Assembly (NCBI GenBank): GCA_002306055.1
Contig: DBRR01000008.1
Coordinates: 1 to 57,080, forward strand
Direction of reading: 5' to 3'
Length of the DNA: 57,080 bases
Source: Anaerolineaceae bacterium UBA1363
Lineage (GTDB): Bacteria; Chloroflexota; Anaerolineae; Anaerolineales; Anaerolineaceae
Positions 9,025-17,868 of the stretch are shown here, in pieces. The position numbers and the translations under genes were made by a program. How positions within the stretch are numbered: position 1 is the first letter of the stretch; each line of letters opens with the position of its first letter. The notes under the pieces are model-generated. The model made no database searches. It was not told the DNA's origin and saw only the letters and a program-made list of their open reading frames with translations.

Positions 9025-9816
9025 ATGACTACCCTCTCCCTCACAACTGATTTTGGCAATTTGAACGGCTTTGTCGGCACGATGAAAGGGGTGATCTGGG
9101 GGATAGCCCCGGATGTCAACATCGCTGATATCAGCCATGAAATTCCCGCCCAGGATATTCGGACGGGGTCGATCGCCCTTTGGCGCGCATCGGCATACTT
9201 TCCCGCGGGTTCGGTCCATGTGGCTGTGATCGATCCCGGCGTAGGAACAAAACGTCGGGCTATCGCAGCGAAACTGGGCGGCCAGTTTTTCGTGATGCCG
9301 GATAATGGTTTGATCACTCCGATGCTTGAGGATGCTGAGGAGGCTGGTCTGGAGGTTCGCCTAGTGCACTTAGACAAGCCCGAATACTGGTTGCCGCGGG
9401 TGTATACCACCTTCCACGGACGTGATATTTTTGCGCCTGTCGGCGCGCATCTGGCTGCAGGGGTCCCACTCGAGATGCTTGGAAGTGTAATCAACGACCC
9501 GGTGCGAATGCCCTTGCCCAAACCCATTAGAACGGATGATGGGGTTGAAGGAAGTATCGTCGTCATCGATGTGTTTGGCAATTGTTCAACCAATATCCGT
9601 GTGTCAGAGATTGCTGACCTCGAAAGTGCCACGCTTACTATTGCTGGGCAGGTGATCCAAGGAGTGCTGCCTTCCTACGGGTACGCCAAAATCGGCGAAC
9701 TTGTAGCCGTGACGGACAGTGAGGGTTTCATCGAGATTGCCGTGGTGAATGGCAATGCCGCAAAGACTTATGGGATCAAGCTGGACGATGCTGTAAGGGT
9801 TCGGTTCAATGACTGA
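9025..9816 (+). CDS. S-adenosylmethionine hydroxide adenosyltransferase (DUF62 family)
   Basis: A 263-residue protein of the SAM hydrolase / fluorinase superfamily, which splits S-adenosylmethionine with water into adenosine and methionine. The N-terminal T-T-D-F-G signature is present, and the Asp-Arg-His set of the hydrolase branch is readable as Asp70, Arg77 (in I-D-P-G-V-G-T-K-R) and His131 (in F-H-G-R-D-I-F). There is no sign of the extra loop of true fluorinases, so hydroxide is the likely nucleophile. No Shine-Dalgarno is visible; TTGACC at 8990-8995 and a weak TAAGCT at 9013-9018 ending 6 nt before ATG suggest a leaderless message. Its last 8 nt overlap the ECF ATPase gene, tying its role to that transporter. 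Confidence 0.88.
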   Translation: MTTLSLTTDFGNLNGFVGTMKGVIWGIAPDVNIADISHEIPAQDIRTGSIALWRASAYFPAGSVHVAVIDPGVGTKRRAIAAKLGGQFFVMPDNGLITPMLEDAEEAGLEVRLVHLDKPEYWLPRVYTTFHGRDIFAPVGAHLAAGVPLEMLGSVINDPVRMPLPKPIRTDDGVEGSIVVIDVFGNCSTNIRVSEIADLESATLTIAGQVIQGVLPSYGYAKIGELVAVTDSEGFIEIAVVNGNAAKTYGIKLDDAVRVRFND

Positions 9817-11434
9817 GCACCAACCTCTTCCCCTGGTTGTTCGAGATCTTGGTTTCCGCTATAACTCACGGCGAACACCAGCGATTGAGGACATCAACCT
9901 TCAGTTGGAACCAGGACAGTTGGTTTTGCTGGCTGGTTCTTCGGGCTGCGGTAAGACGACCTTGATGCGCTGCGTGAACGGACTTATCCCACACACCTAT
10001 CGTGGATTTATGCAGGGTGAGATAGAACTGTACGGAAAATCAGTAAAAGGGATGGGACTTGCGGATATCTCGAGGCATGTGGGGACCTTGCTGCAGGACC
10101 CCGAACGGCAGATTTTGGGTACCTACGTGATCAATGAGGTCTGTTTTGGGCTTGAATCGCTGGGGATGCCCCGCGAAGAGATGATCCCAAGGGCTGAGAT
10201 GGCATTGGAGCGGATGCATATTTTACACCTGAGGGACAAAGAGACCCATTACACATCCGGTGGTGAGAAACAAAAAATTGCCCTGGCGGGTGTGCTGGTA
10301 ATGGAACCAAGCATTCTGCTGCTGGATGAACCGCTGGCATCACTGGACCCAGCATCGGCGAGAGAGGCTTTGCTGGCATTCAGAGAATTAGCAGATGAAG
10401 GGTTGTCTATTCTGCTAGTGGAGCATCGGGTTGAGGATGTGCTGCGGATCCATCCGGAGAAAGTCATCTACATGGATAACGGGCGCATCACATACGAGGG
10501 GGATGTGGATGGGTTGCTAGAAACGGCTGATTACACCCGTATAAAATTACCTGCTCAAACAGTTCTGAGGCGGGCAAAAGGCTCCCCATATAAGGAATTC
10601 CACCCGGCAGTGCCTGCCCTGGACCCAACCAGTCAACCGTTGGTTTCTTTCCAGGATGTCAGTTTTCGTTATAAAGCGGATACTCCCGAAGTTCTGCATG
10701 GGATTAACCTGGATGTGCGGGCTGGTGAGGTAATAGCGATTCTGGGGCATAACGGCTCCGGAAAGACCACAACCGTGAAACAAGCATTGGGACTGCTCAA
10801 GCCCACCAGTGGACGTGTGCTGCTTGAGGGAGTGGAGACAAAGAAGATCACTGTCGCGAATGCCGCGAGGACAGTTGGTTACGTTTTTCAAAGCCCGACA
10901 CAAATGCTATTCGCCCCAACGGTGCGGGAAGAGCTGGCTTTTGGTCCTGAAAACCTGGGGCTGAGCAAAGAAAAAGTTACAGAGAATGTGGACTGGGCAA
11001 TTGAGACCGTCCATCTTGAGCAGGAACTGCCCACACCACCTCTGGCGCTTTCATTTGGGCAGCAGAAGCGTGTCTCTATTGCTGCTGTGCTTTCGATGAA
11101 ATCGCGTATTTTAATGATGGACGAACCCACAGCGGGACAGGATTATTGGAATTATCAGTCCTTCATGGACACCATTCTACAAACCCCCGGATTTGACGCA
11201 ATCTTGTTCATTACTCACGATCTGGACCTGGCATTAACCTATGCCAACCGGGTGGTAGTACTGTATGGGGGGCAGGTGGTGGCAGACGGCAGCCCGCATG
11301 ATGTTTTTGCGGATGATGAACAGTTAATGCAATGGCGCTTGGTTCCAACTTCACTGCTTGATTTGAACCGCGAGATGTACCCACGCACAGGTAAGTTCCT
11401 GCGAGCTGAAACTTTGAGTCAGCTGGCAGGTTAA
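9809..11434 (+). CDS. ECF transporter fused ATPase (A and A' domains in one chain)
   Basis: A 541-residue protein with two ABC ATPase domains in tandem, the energising module of an energy-coupling-factor vitamin/metabolite importer. Domain 1 has Walker A at 43-50 (G-S-S-G-C-G-K-T), signature T-S-G-G-E-K-Q and Walker B L-L-L-D-E-P. Domain 2 (from about residue 275) has L-G-H-N-G-S-G-K-T-T, signature S-F-G-Q-Q-K-R and Walker B I-L-M-M-D-E-P. Both look intact. The start overlaps the end of the SAM hydrolase gene by 8 nt, so translation is likely coupled. The S and T subunits follow directly, making this a dedicated (group I) ECF system. Confidence 0.9.
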   Translation: MTEHQPLPLVVRDLGFRYNSRRTPAIEDINLQLEPGQLVLLAGSSGCGKTTLMRCVNGLIPHTYRGFMQGEIELYGKSVKGMGLADISRHVGTLLQDPERQILGTYVINEVCFGLESLGMPREEMIPRAEMALERMHILHLRDKETHYTSGGEKQKIALAGVLVMEPSILLLDEPLASLDPASAREALLAFRELADEGLSILLVEHRVEDVLRIHPEKVIYMDNGRITYEGDVDGLLETADYTRIKLPAQTVLRRAKGSPYKEFHPAVPALDPTSQPLVSFQDVSFRYKADTPEVLHGINLDVRAGEVIAILGHNGSGKTTTVKQALGLLKPTSGRVLLEGVETKKITVANAARTVGYVFQSPTQMLFAPTVREELAFGPENLGLSKEKVTENVDWAIETVHLEQELPTPPLALSFGQQKRVSIAAVLSMKSRILMMDEPTAGQDYWNYQSFMDTILQTPGFDAILFITHDLDLALTYANRVVVLYGGQVVADGSPHDVFADDEQLMQWRLVPTSLLDLNREMYPRTGKFLRAETLSQLAG

Positions 11435-11467
11435 TAGTTTATCAATCATTAATCCAAGGAGGCAGTC

Positions 11468-12040
11468 ATGTATTCAAATGAAGTAACAAAGCAGGAAAAG
11501 AAGCCTTTGTGGCGTTTTGGCACGAAGGAAGTTGTGTATGCTGCTATTGGTGCAGCGCTTTATGCGGTGGTCACCTGGGCATTTAATGTGTGGCAGATCC
11601 CAGGAGCTGGTAATGTGGGTATTCGCCCGGCAGTGGTTATTCCAATGTTCTTCGGTATTGCCTTTGGCCCGATCGTTGGATTTATCACGGGTTTTGTTGG
11701 CAATATCCTTGCTGATCTGATCAGCGGCTACGGTTTCTGGATCTGGTGGGATCTCGGGAACGGCATCATGGGCTTACTCCCTGGCTTGTTCTCAGTGTTG
11801 ATCATTGATTTCAAAGCCGGACGCTCGATCCTGTTCGCAGAAATCTCGGTGGTGTTGGGGGTGTTATTGGGGATGGGGCTGGCCGCCATCTCGGAAATGT
11901 GGGTTTCAGGAGCGGATATGAACACCGTCATCTTTGCAAACTTCCTGCCCGCCTTCCTCACCAACATTGCTTGGGGTCTCGTGTTGTTGCCGTTGTTGAT
12001 GGTCGCATATTCGGCGATTGTCACACAAAGCGGACGGTAA
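11468..12040 (+). CDS. ECF transporter S component, substrate unknown
   Basis: A 190-residue hydrophobic protein with about six membrane helices, the substrate-capturing subunit of the ECF importer. The stretch around residues 55-85 (F-G-P-I-V-G-F-I-T-G-F-V-G-N and then G-Y-G-F-W-I-W-W) resembles the UPF0397-like S components, whose substrate is not established. AAGGAGG precedes the ATG. Because a SAM-hydrolysing enzyme is encoded in the same unit, ligands related to SAM, methionine or adenosine are worth considering, but nothing in the sequence proves this. Confidence 0.8.
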   Translation: MYSNEVTKQEKKPLWRFGTKEVVYAAIGAALYAVVTWAFNVWQIPGAGNVGIRPAVVIPMFFGIAFGPIVGFITGFVGNILADLISGYGFWIWWDLGNGIMGLLPGLFSVLIIDFKAGRSILFAEISVVLGVLLGMGLAAISEMWVSGADMNTVIFANFLPAFLTNIAWGLVLLPLLMVAYSAIVTQSGR

Positions 12041-12053
12041 TCAGGTTTATGGA

Positions 12054-12082
12054 GTCCAGGCAGTCAGTTTGGCCGCCTGGAC
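12054..12082 (+). other. Hairpin just before the EcfT gene
   Basis: Perfect 8-bp inverted repeat GTCCAGGC / GCCTGGAC with a 13-nt loop, ending 11 nt before the T-component ATG, where a ribosome binding site would normally be. No clear Shine-Dalgarno is seen there. It may reduce or couple translation of the T subunit (inference). Confidence 0.4.
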
Positions 12083-12093
12083 CGTAATGTATC

Positions 12094-12966
12094 ATGCTTG
12101 TCGCCTGGAATTACCGTTACCGAAACAGTCTCATCGACCGCATTGACCCGCGGGCTCGATTCATCTTCTCGTTCGCGGTTCTACTGGCTGCGACAAGTAC
12201 TTGGAATCCACTATTACTTGCGATCATCTTTATAATTTCCATCCTTTGGTATGCCTCGGCGAAGCTTTCCTGGCAGGAGACCAAACGCGGATGGCTGATG
12301 ATTTCCATCTTGCTGTTTACAATGATTGTGGTGAATACGATTATCACGGGCGGCGGAGCAGGCGGAGTCGTGCCAGAAGGCGGACAGCTTGTCTGGCCAG
12401 CAGGTTTTAACCTGTTTGGGCGGCACGTGACCTTTGGGCTGACCGTGGAACGTCTGTGGTTTGCGGTGGCGCAGTTGATGCGCATTCTGTCGATCTCCCT
12501 GGTGTTCATCATGATCCCATACACCATGGATTCACGCGCATACGGAGTGACCTTTCGAAAATTAGGGTTACCAGACCGGCTTGCCTACACGATGGAACTC
12601 TCTTTTCGCTTCATCCCAACGCTGGCACGTAATTTCCAGGTGACTTTGGACGCCCAGCGGGCGCGTGGATTTGAATTGGACTCTGTAAAAGGTGGTGTAT
12701 TCAACAAGATCAAGCGCATCGCACCGCTAATCATCCCTGTGACGATGAACGCGATTGTGTCCAGCGAGGATATTGCCAACGCGATGGACTTGCGGGGGTT
12801 TGGTCAGCGTAAGCGCACATGGCTCTACGAGCTCAAGTTCCACTGGTGGGATTACGTGGTGATCGGCTTTGCTGTGGTGCTGCTGGCAGTGGTGCTGTAC
12901 CTTGCTTATGGGCGAGGCATGCGGCTTTTCGAAGTGCCGCAGTGGTGGTACGGATTGTTCAAGTAA
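12094..12966 (+). CDS. ECF transporter T component (EcfT)
   Basis: A 290-residue transmembrane coupling protein. It has the N-terminal helix with D-P-R-A-R, several membrane spans, and the two cytoplasmic coupling motifs that bind the ATPases: A-R-G in D-A-Q-R-A-R-G-F and a variant L-R-G in A-M-D-L-R-G-F. Length is slightly above the usual 260-270 residues because of a glycine-rich loop near residues 85-105. It completes the ECF unit begun at 9809 and is followed by a hairpin. Confidence 0.88.
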   Translation: MLVAWNYRYRNSLIDRIDPRARFIFSFAVLLAATSTWNPLLLAIIFIISILWYASAKLSWQETKRGWLMISILLFTMIVVNTIITGGGAGGVVPEGGQLVWPAGFNLFGRHVTFGLTVERLWFAVAQLMRILSISLVFIMIPYTMDSRAYGVTFRKLGLPDRLAYTMELSFRFIPTLARNFQVTLDAQRARGFELDSVKGGVFNKIKRIAPLIIPVTMNAIVSSEDIANAMDLRGFGQRKRTWLYELKFHWWDYVVIGFAVVLLAVVLYLAYGRGMRLFEVPQWWYGLFK

Positions 12967-12987
12967 GCTAAATAAACAATAGCAAAT

Positions 12988-13018
12988 ATCCCCCACCAAC
13001 ATGGGGGATTGGTTGATT
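12988..13018 (+). terminator. Probable terminator after the ECF operon
   Basis: Inverted repeat ATCCCCC / GGGGGAT (12988-12994 and 13003-13009) with an 8-nt loop followed by a T-rich but interrupted stretch. It sits between the EcfT stop and the end of a minus-strand remnant, so it may act in both directions. Confidence 0.5.
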
Positions 13019-13022
13019 GTTC

Positions 13023-13554
13023 CTAAATGGAGGACTCCAGTGTGCCAGTCACGACTGTCTTGAATTCAACAATATTCCACGGCACCCAGGTGATAACATC
13101 GAGCGAGTCATCTTCGATAAGCGGCGTGAGGTCGAGAGCGTATGCCAGGAGGTCAGCGGCTTTTTGTTCTCCGATAGGCAACAGCGCCGTTTCGTGGTCA
13201 GGGACGTGGGCATCCTTACCTACACGGGGTGTCCGTGACCGACAATGACAACGTAACCGCTAAAGTAGGCATCAGGACTATTGAGCCCCTGGAGAATCTC
13301 ATCGATCGCCATGATCTCGATATTGTCCTGCGGGCTGCAATGGCGAGGTGAATGGTGCTGCTGCTGAGAACCTCTTCGGGATTGGTGCCATCGGGCAGAT
13401 AAACTTCGTGGTTTGCTTTGGTGAACATATCCAGTAAATACTTCAGAAAGGAGGATTTCCATACATATGTAATAATTACCTCACCTGCCGCCTTGAAGAT
13501 ACAACAGAACCAAAAAAGAGGAATTTTCTCCCAATTTGACGCTTTGTTGTACAA
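13023..13554 (-). pseudogene. Frameshifted remnant of an unrecognised gene
   Basis: Three consecutive minus-strand reading frames each encode sensible protein that joins end to end if two frameshifts are allowed. From the 5' side: a segment ending in L-P-D-G-T-N-P-E-E-V-L; then, after a shift near 13345-13335, D-N-I-E-I-M-A-I-D-E-I-L-Q-G-L to V-I-V-G-H-G-H-P; then, after a shift near 13228, G-K-D-A-H-V-P-D-H-E-T-A-L-L-P to the stop at 13023-13025. The pieces have ordinary amphipathic composition and share no overlap with a plus-strand gene. Only a TTG start at 13554 is available for the first piece, so the true 5' end is uncertain. I do not recognise the family. Sequencing error could mimic this, though two independent shifts within about 120 nt favour decay. 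Confidence 0.55.
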
Positions 13555-13642
13555 TAAAGTATCGCCGTTTTAAGGAGTAGTGAGGAAAACAATGCTAATA
13601 AAACTCCCGATAGACACCAAATTCACCCAAACAGGAGAAAAG

Positions 13643-14887
13643 ATGAATAAAAAGTTGTTTTTGTTGGTCACTATTGTCTTAGTTCTTAGTATGTTCCTGG
13701 CGGCTTGCCAAACACAGGAACCCGAAGCCCCGGTTGCAACTGTGGATTGCAAAGCAGAATCAGCTCTTGAAGCTGAAGGTGCCTACCAGGTACCTGCTCC
13801 AATCGAAGGCTGCTTTAATGTTGCTTTCGTCTATGTTGGTCCCCACGATGATGGCGGCTGGTCGCAATCACACGATGTCGGTCGCCTCTACGTCCAGGAT
13901 AACGTTCCTGGCGTCCATACTGCTTATGTTGAAAACGTCGCAGAAGGCGTCGATTCCGAGCAGGTTACCCGCTCTCTGGCGCGAAAAGGTTTTGACATGG
14001 TCATCACAACCTCCTTCGGCTTCATGGATGCCACCGAAACCGTCGCCGGCGAATTCCCGGACAAGGATTTTATCCATGTTTCCGGCTACAAGTTCAATGG
14101 TACTAACTTCGGCAACATCATGGGTGCTATGGAAGATATCAAATACCTCGCTGGTATGCTGGCTGGGTCCCGCGCCAAACTTGATGGTAACCCCAAGGTT
14201 GGCTACATGGCTACCTTCCCCATCCCGGAAGAACTCCGTCTTGGCAACGCTTTTGCGCTTGGCATGGCAAAAACCTGCCCCGAATGCACATTGGATGTCC
14301 GCTTTATTTACACCTGGCACGACCCAACCATCGAACAGGAGGCAGCCAAGTCTCTCTTTGATTCTGGCGCTCAGGTCGTGATGACTGGTGCAGATACCCC
14401 AGCCCCCGCGATTGCCGCCCCTGCCGGCAAGTGGGGCATCACCTATGACTATATTAATAACTGCACGCTCGAAACCTGCCTTACCACCATGTATTGGAAC
14501 TGGGGTCCTCTCTATGCCATTGAGGTCAAAAAATCCATGGACGGAACCTTTGCTGGTGAGCCTGTATACTTTGATGCTGACTCAGGCGGTCTCGGTCTCT
14601 ATGGCTTTATGGAAGGTCAGGAGCTCATGCCTGGTGCCAAAGACCTGCCCGCCGAAGATCTGCAGCTCGTCCGTGACGAACTTGCCAAGTTCCTCTCAGG
14701 CGAAAAGACCCGTTTTGACGTCTTCACTGGTCCAATTACCGATAACCAAGGGAATGTAGTCCTCGCCGAAGGCGAGAGCCTGCGCCAGGTGGATTTGGAC
14801 TGCTTCGCCAATGCTGAAGGTGCTCCCTGTGCTGACGGCGTGGGTATGTATTGGTGGAACCAGAACGTTATTGCCGAGCTTCCTTAG
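13643..14887 (+). CDS. Bmp-family ABC transporter substrate-binding lipoprotein
   Basis: A 414-residue lipoprotein of the Bmp/PnrA family, which binds nucleosides or related compounds outside the membrane. The signal peptide ends in the lipobox L-A-A-C with Cys22. The family segments F-V-Y-V-G-P-H-D-D-G-G-W-S and, later, G-Y-M-A-T-F-P-I-P-E are present. An in-frame GTG at 13580 would add 21 residues before the signal peptide; ATG 13643 is preferred because AGGAGA lies just upstream and the signal peptide then starts properly. Its gene is followed by a strong hairpin and then the ATPase and permeases of the same importer. Confidence 0.88.
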   Translation: MNKKLFLLVTIVLVLSMFLAACQTQEPEAPVATVDCKAESALEAEGAYQVPAPIEGCFNVAFVYVGPHDDGGWSQSHDVGRLYVQDNVPGVHTAYVENVAEGVDSEQVTRSLARKGFDMVITTSFGFMDATETVAGEFPDKDFIHVSGYKFNGTNFGNIMGAMEDIKYLAGMLAGSRAKLDGNPKVGYMATFPIPEELRLGNAFALGMAKTCPECTLDVRFIYTWHDPTIEQEAAKSLFDSGAQVVMTGADTPAPAIAAPAGKWGITYDYINNCTLETCLTTMYWNWGPLYAIEVKKSMDGTFAGEPVYFDADSGGLGLYGFMEGQELMPGAKDLPAEDLQLVRDELAKFLSGEKTRFDVFTGPITDNQGNVVLAEGESLRQVDLDCFANAEGAPCADGVGMYWWNQNVIAELP

Positions 14888-14905
14888 AATTAGCTAAACT
14901 TTGCA

Positions 14906-14933
14906 GAGAGATGGCTCCCAGGAGCCATCTCTC
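14906..14933 (+). other. Strong intercistronic hairpin after the Bmp lipoprotein gene
   Basis: Near-perfect foldback with 13-bp arms (GAGAGATGGCTCC and its complement, 14906-14918 and 14921-14933) separated by only two bases. It lies between the lipoprotein stop and the ATPase start and is followed by an A-rich, not T-rich, stretch. It probably lowers read-through or protects the upstream message. Confidence 0.65.
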
Positions 14934-14956
14934 CTATAAATAAAAAAGAAAACTAC

Positions 14957-16765
14957 ATGGCCTTTCCTGAAGAAACAAACACAGTTCCCGCTGTTGAAAT
15001 GCAGGATATTGTCCTGCGTTTTCCTGGCGTTTTAGCCAACGACCATGTCAATTTCACCCTATACCCTGGTGAGATCCACGCCCTTTTAGGCGAAAATGGA
15101 GCGGGCAAGAGCACCCTCATGAATGTGCTCGCCGGGCTCTATAAACCTCAGTCTGGTGAAATTCGCATCTATGGAAAAAAAGTTAGTTTCAATTCTCCAA
15201 GGGATGCGATTGCCAATGGGATTGGCATGGTCCATCAGCACTTTATGCTGGTCGAAAATCAAACCGTGACCGAAAATGTCATCATCGGTCTTGATACACC
15301 CCGCTTTGCTCTTAATCTCAAAAAGTATGACCAGGAGATCAGTAATCTGGCAGAACAATTCGGCATCCACATTGATCCTACTGCCAAAATTTGGCAACTC
15401 TCCGTTGGCGAGCAGCAGCGTGTCGAGATCCTGAAAATTCTTTATCGGGGCGCAAATATTCTCATTATGGATGAGCCAACCGCCGTCCTGGCCCCCCAGG
15501 AAGCCGATGAATTGATCGAAACGCTCAAAGGAATGGCCGCGCAAGGTAAATCGATTGCCTTCATCAGCCATAAACTCACTGAGGTTAAAAAAGTTGCCGA
15601 TAAATTGACCGTCTTGCGACGCGGGCGTGTCACTGCAGAGCGCGTGGACTTGAAGGATTTTACCCGCGAGAGCCTTGCTTCGCTGATGGTGGGTCGTGAA
15701 GTGATTTTCAATCTACATAAATGCGAACAAACAGCCGGGCCGGAAGTCTTGCGCCTGGAAGATGTTTGTGCATTAAACAACAAGAACCTGCCTGCTCTGC
15801 GCAATGTGGACCTGACTTTGCACGAAGGCGAGATCCTCGGAATCGCAGGTGTCGCAGGCAACGGTCAGAGCGAATTAGTCGAAGTCATCACTGGTTTGCG
15901 TCCGTGCACGGGGCGGATTTGGCTGGAAGGCAAGGACATTGCCAACAAACCGCCATCCTTCTCCATCAACCAGGGTCTCGCCCATATCCCGGAAGATCGC
16001 ATCGGCGTCGGCACTGCCCCTAACCTTTCGCTCACCAGCAACATCATCATGAAGCGATACGATCAGCAACCGATCAGCCAAAAATGGCAGTTGAATTACA
16101 TGGCTGCGGATAACCTCGCCAATGGGCTAAAGCTTGAATATGACATCCAGGCTCCCGATGTGCACACTCAAGCTCGCAAGCTCTCTGGCGGCAACCTGCA
16201 AAAGTTGATCCTTGCCCGTGAGCTCTCCAACACTCCGCGCCTGGTGGTTGCAATGCAGCCCACCCGCGGGTTGGATGTTGGCGCTATAGAAAGCGTTCAA
16301 CAGCTGCTGCTCGAACAGCGCGCCCAGGGGTGTGCGATCTTGCTCGTCTCAGAAGATCTCGATGAACTTCTCTCCCTCTCAGACCGCATCGCTGTTATGT
16401 ACGAAGGGCGCGTGGTTGGAGTTGTTTGCAGCCAGGACTTTGACATCACCCAAATCGGGCTGATGATGACTGGCACTCACCCTCAGGACTTGCCCGGAAA
16501 AGGGCAGTCGGAGGAATTCCCTGCGCAGAGCGCTGATTCAAGCTTTGATGAAGTTCTCGAGGGACTTCGCCATTATGAAGAGGCTGCCCAAACCGAGCCG
16601 CCCAAAGAAACCGAGATATCCTCTGAAAGCGAGGGTCCACTCGAAGAACCTCCTCAGCTGGAGCCTCCCACCCAACCTGACGAACCGCTCCTCAACCTCA
16701 GCGAAAAGGAACGCGTGTTGCGCAAAGTTCTGGGTGAAAAGTACAAGCAGGGAGATGAAGAATGA
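14957..16765 (+). CDS. Bmp-type importer ATPase with acidic, proline-rich C-terminal tail
   Basis: A 602-residue double ABC ATPase of the simple-sugar/nucleoside type (YufO/NupO-like). Domain 1 has Walker A at residues 45-52 (G-E-N-G-A-G-K-S), signature L-S-V-G-E-Q-Q-R and Walker B I-L-I-M-D-E-P. Domain 2 has the degenerate P-loop A-G-N-G-Q-S-E usual for this family, signature L-S-G-G-N-L-Q-K and the modified Walker B V-V-A-M-Q-P-T-R-G-L-D. After the normal end at about residue 510 there are roughly 90 extra residues rich in Glu, Pro and Ser, ending in a short basic/acidic helix. Known relatives are near 500-520 residues, so the tail is unusual. The last codons overlap the next gene (ATGA). 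Confidence 0.88.
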   Translation: MAFPEETNTVPAVEMQDIVLRFPGVLANDHVNFTLYPGEIHALLGENGAGKSTLMNVLAGLYKPQSGEIRIYGKKVSFNSPRDAIANGIGMVHQHFMLVENQTVTENVIIGLDTPRFALNLKKYDQEISNLAEQFGIHIDPTAKIWQLSVGEQQRVEILKILYRGANILIMDEPTAVLAPQEADELIETLKGMAAQGKSIAFISHKLTEVKKVADKLTVLRRGRVTAERVDLKDFTRESLASLMVGREVIFNLHKCEQTAGPEVLRLEDVCALNNKNLPALRNVDLTLHEGEILGIAGVAGNGQSELVEVITGLRPCTGRIWLEGKDIANKPPSFSINQGLAHIPEDRIGVGTAPNLSLTSNIIMKRYDQQPISQKWQLNYMAADNLANGLKLEYDIQAPDVHTQARKLSGGNLQKLILARELSNTPRLVVAMQPTRGLDVGAIESVQQLLLEQRAQGCAILLVSEDLDELLSLSDRIAVMYEGRVVGVVCSQDFDITQIGLMMTGTHPQDLPGKGQSEEFPAQSADSSFDEVLEGLRHYEEAAQTEPPKETEISSESEGPLEEPPQLEPPTQPDEPLLNLSEKERVLRKVLGEKYKQGDEE

Positions 16766-17868
16766 AAATTCCCTATCCTGTTCTCATTAAACGCACGGAA
16801 GATACCCCTAAGTGGCTCCCGGTTGTAACCTCTGTTGGCGCGGTTTTGCTCGCTTTCATTATTTCTGGCATTGTCCTTGCCGCTACTGGTGCGGACCCGT
16901 TTAAAATTTATTCCTACTTGTACAAAGCCTCGTTTGGTTCGTGGGGCGCTTTTTCTGATGTGATCGTCAAAGCCACTCCACTTCTGCTGATTGGTCTGGG
17001 CTGTTCGCTGGCATTCCGGATGCGCCTCTGGAACATAGGCGCGGAAGGTCAATTCTTTGTAGGGGCGTTCATGGCCAGCGCGGTTGTGATGGTTCCTCTG
17101 GTGAATCTCGAAACTACGCCTACCTGGGCAATTATCTCGCTTATGGCGGTCCTCGGTATGGTGGGGGGAGCGCTATATGCCTTCATTCCCGGCATCCTCA
17201 AGGCAAAACTCAACATCAACGAAATCATCACCACCCTGATGCTCAACTACATTGCCGTGCTCTGGAACAATTATTGGATCTTCGGCAATTGGAGTGAAGC
17301 CGGCTTTCAGATGACGAAGACCTTCCCCAAGGTAGCCTGGCTGCCTCGCCTGGCGGACTATGCCAAGCAGGTACCTGCCTTCTCGGGTATGACTCTGCAC
17401 GTCGGCATTCTCTTCGGGCTGATCGCCGCGGTCATCGTCTATCTGATCATCTACCGCAGCAAATGGGGCTACAAGATCACCCTCATTGGTGATAACCCCC
17501 GTGCTGCCCGCTATGCTGGTATCAACATCGCAGCCAACACCATCCTCGTTTTCATGGTTTCCGGTGCTTTGGCAGGTTTGGCCGGCATGACAGAGGTTTC
17601 TGGCGTTGTCCACCGTCTGCAGGAGCGTATCTCCACCTCCTATGGTTTCTCCGGGGTGATTGTTGCCTGGCTCGCCAAGCTCCACCCTTTCGCTGTGATC
17701 GTTGTCTCAATCTTGTTTGGCGCGTTGCTGGTAGCCAGCCGCGAAATTCAACCTTCGGGTATCTCTTTCCTCATCCAGGGCATCACCCTCTTCCTTGTCA
17801 TTAGCAGTGATGTCCTCCTCAAATATGAAATCAAATGGGTTCGCCCTGCACAGGAGACCGCCCAATGA
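16762..17868 (+). CDS. Bmp-type ABC importer permease 1
   Basis: A 368-residue inner-membrane permease of the BPD_transp_2 family (YufP/NupP-like). It has eight to nine hydrophobic segments and the family landmarks W-N-I-G-A-E-G-Q near residue 92 and L-N-I-N-E-I-I-T-T-L-M-L-N-Y near residue 152. It starts inside the last codons of the ATPase gene (ATGA), so the two are translationally coupled, and its own stop overlaps the next start in the same way. Confidence 0.9.
   Translation: MKIPYPVLIKRTEDTPKWLPVVTSVGAVLLAFIISGIVLAATGADPFKIYSYLYKASFGSWGAFSDVIVKATPLLLIGLGCSLAFRMRLWNIGAEGQFFVGAFMASAVVMVPLVNLETTPTWAIISLMAVLGMVGGALYAFIPGILKAKLNINEIITTLMLNYIAVLWNNYWIFGNWSEAGFQMTKTFPKVAWLPRLADYAKQVPAFSGMTLHVGILFGLIAAVIVYLIIYRSKWGYKITLIGDNPRAARYAGINIAANTILVFMVSGALAGLAGMTEVSGVVHRLQERISTSYGFSGVIVAWLAKLHPFAVIVVSILFGALLVASREIQPSGISFLIQGITLFLVISSDVLLKYEIKWVRPAQETAQ

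Noticed and set aside
9025..9816. Fluorinase or chlorinase identity for the DUF62 protein
   Set aside because: The hydrolase-type Asp, Arg and His are present and the extra loop of fluorinases is missing.
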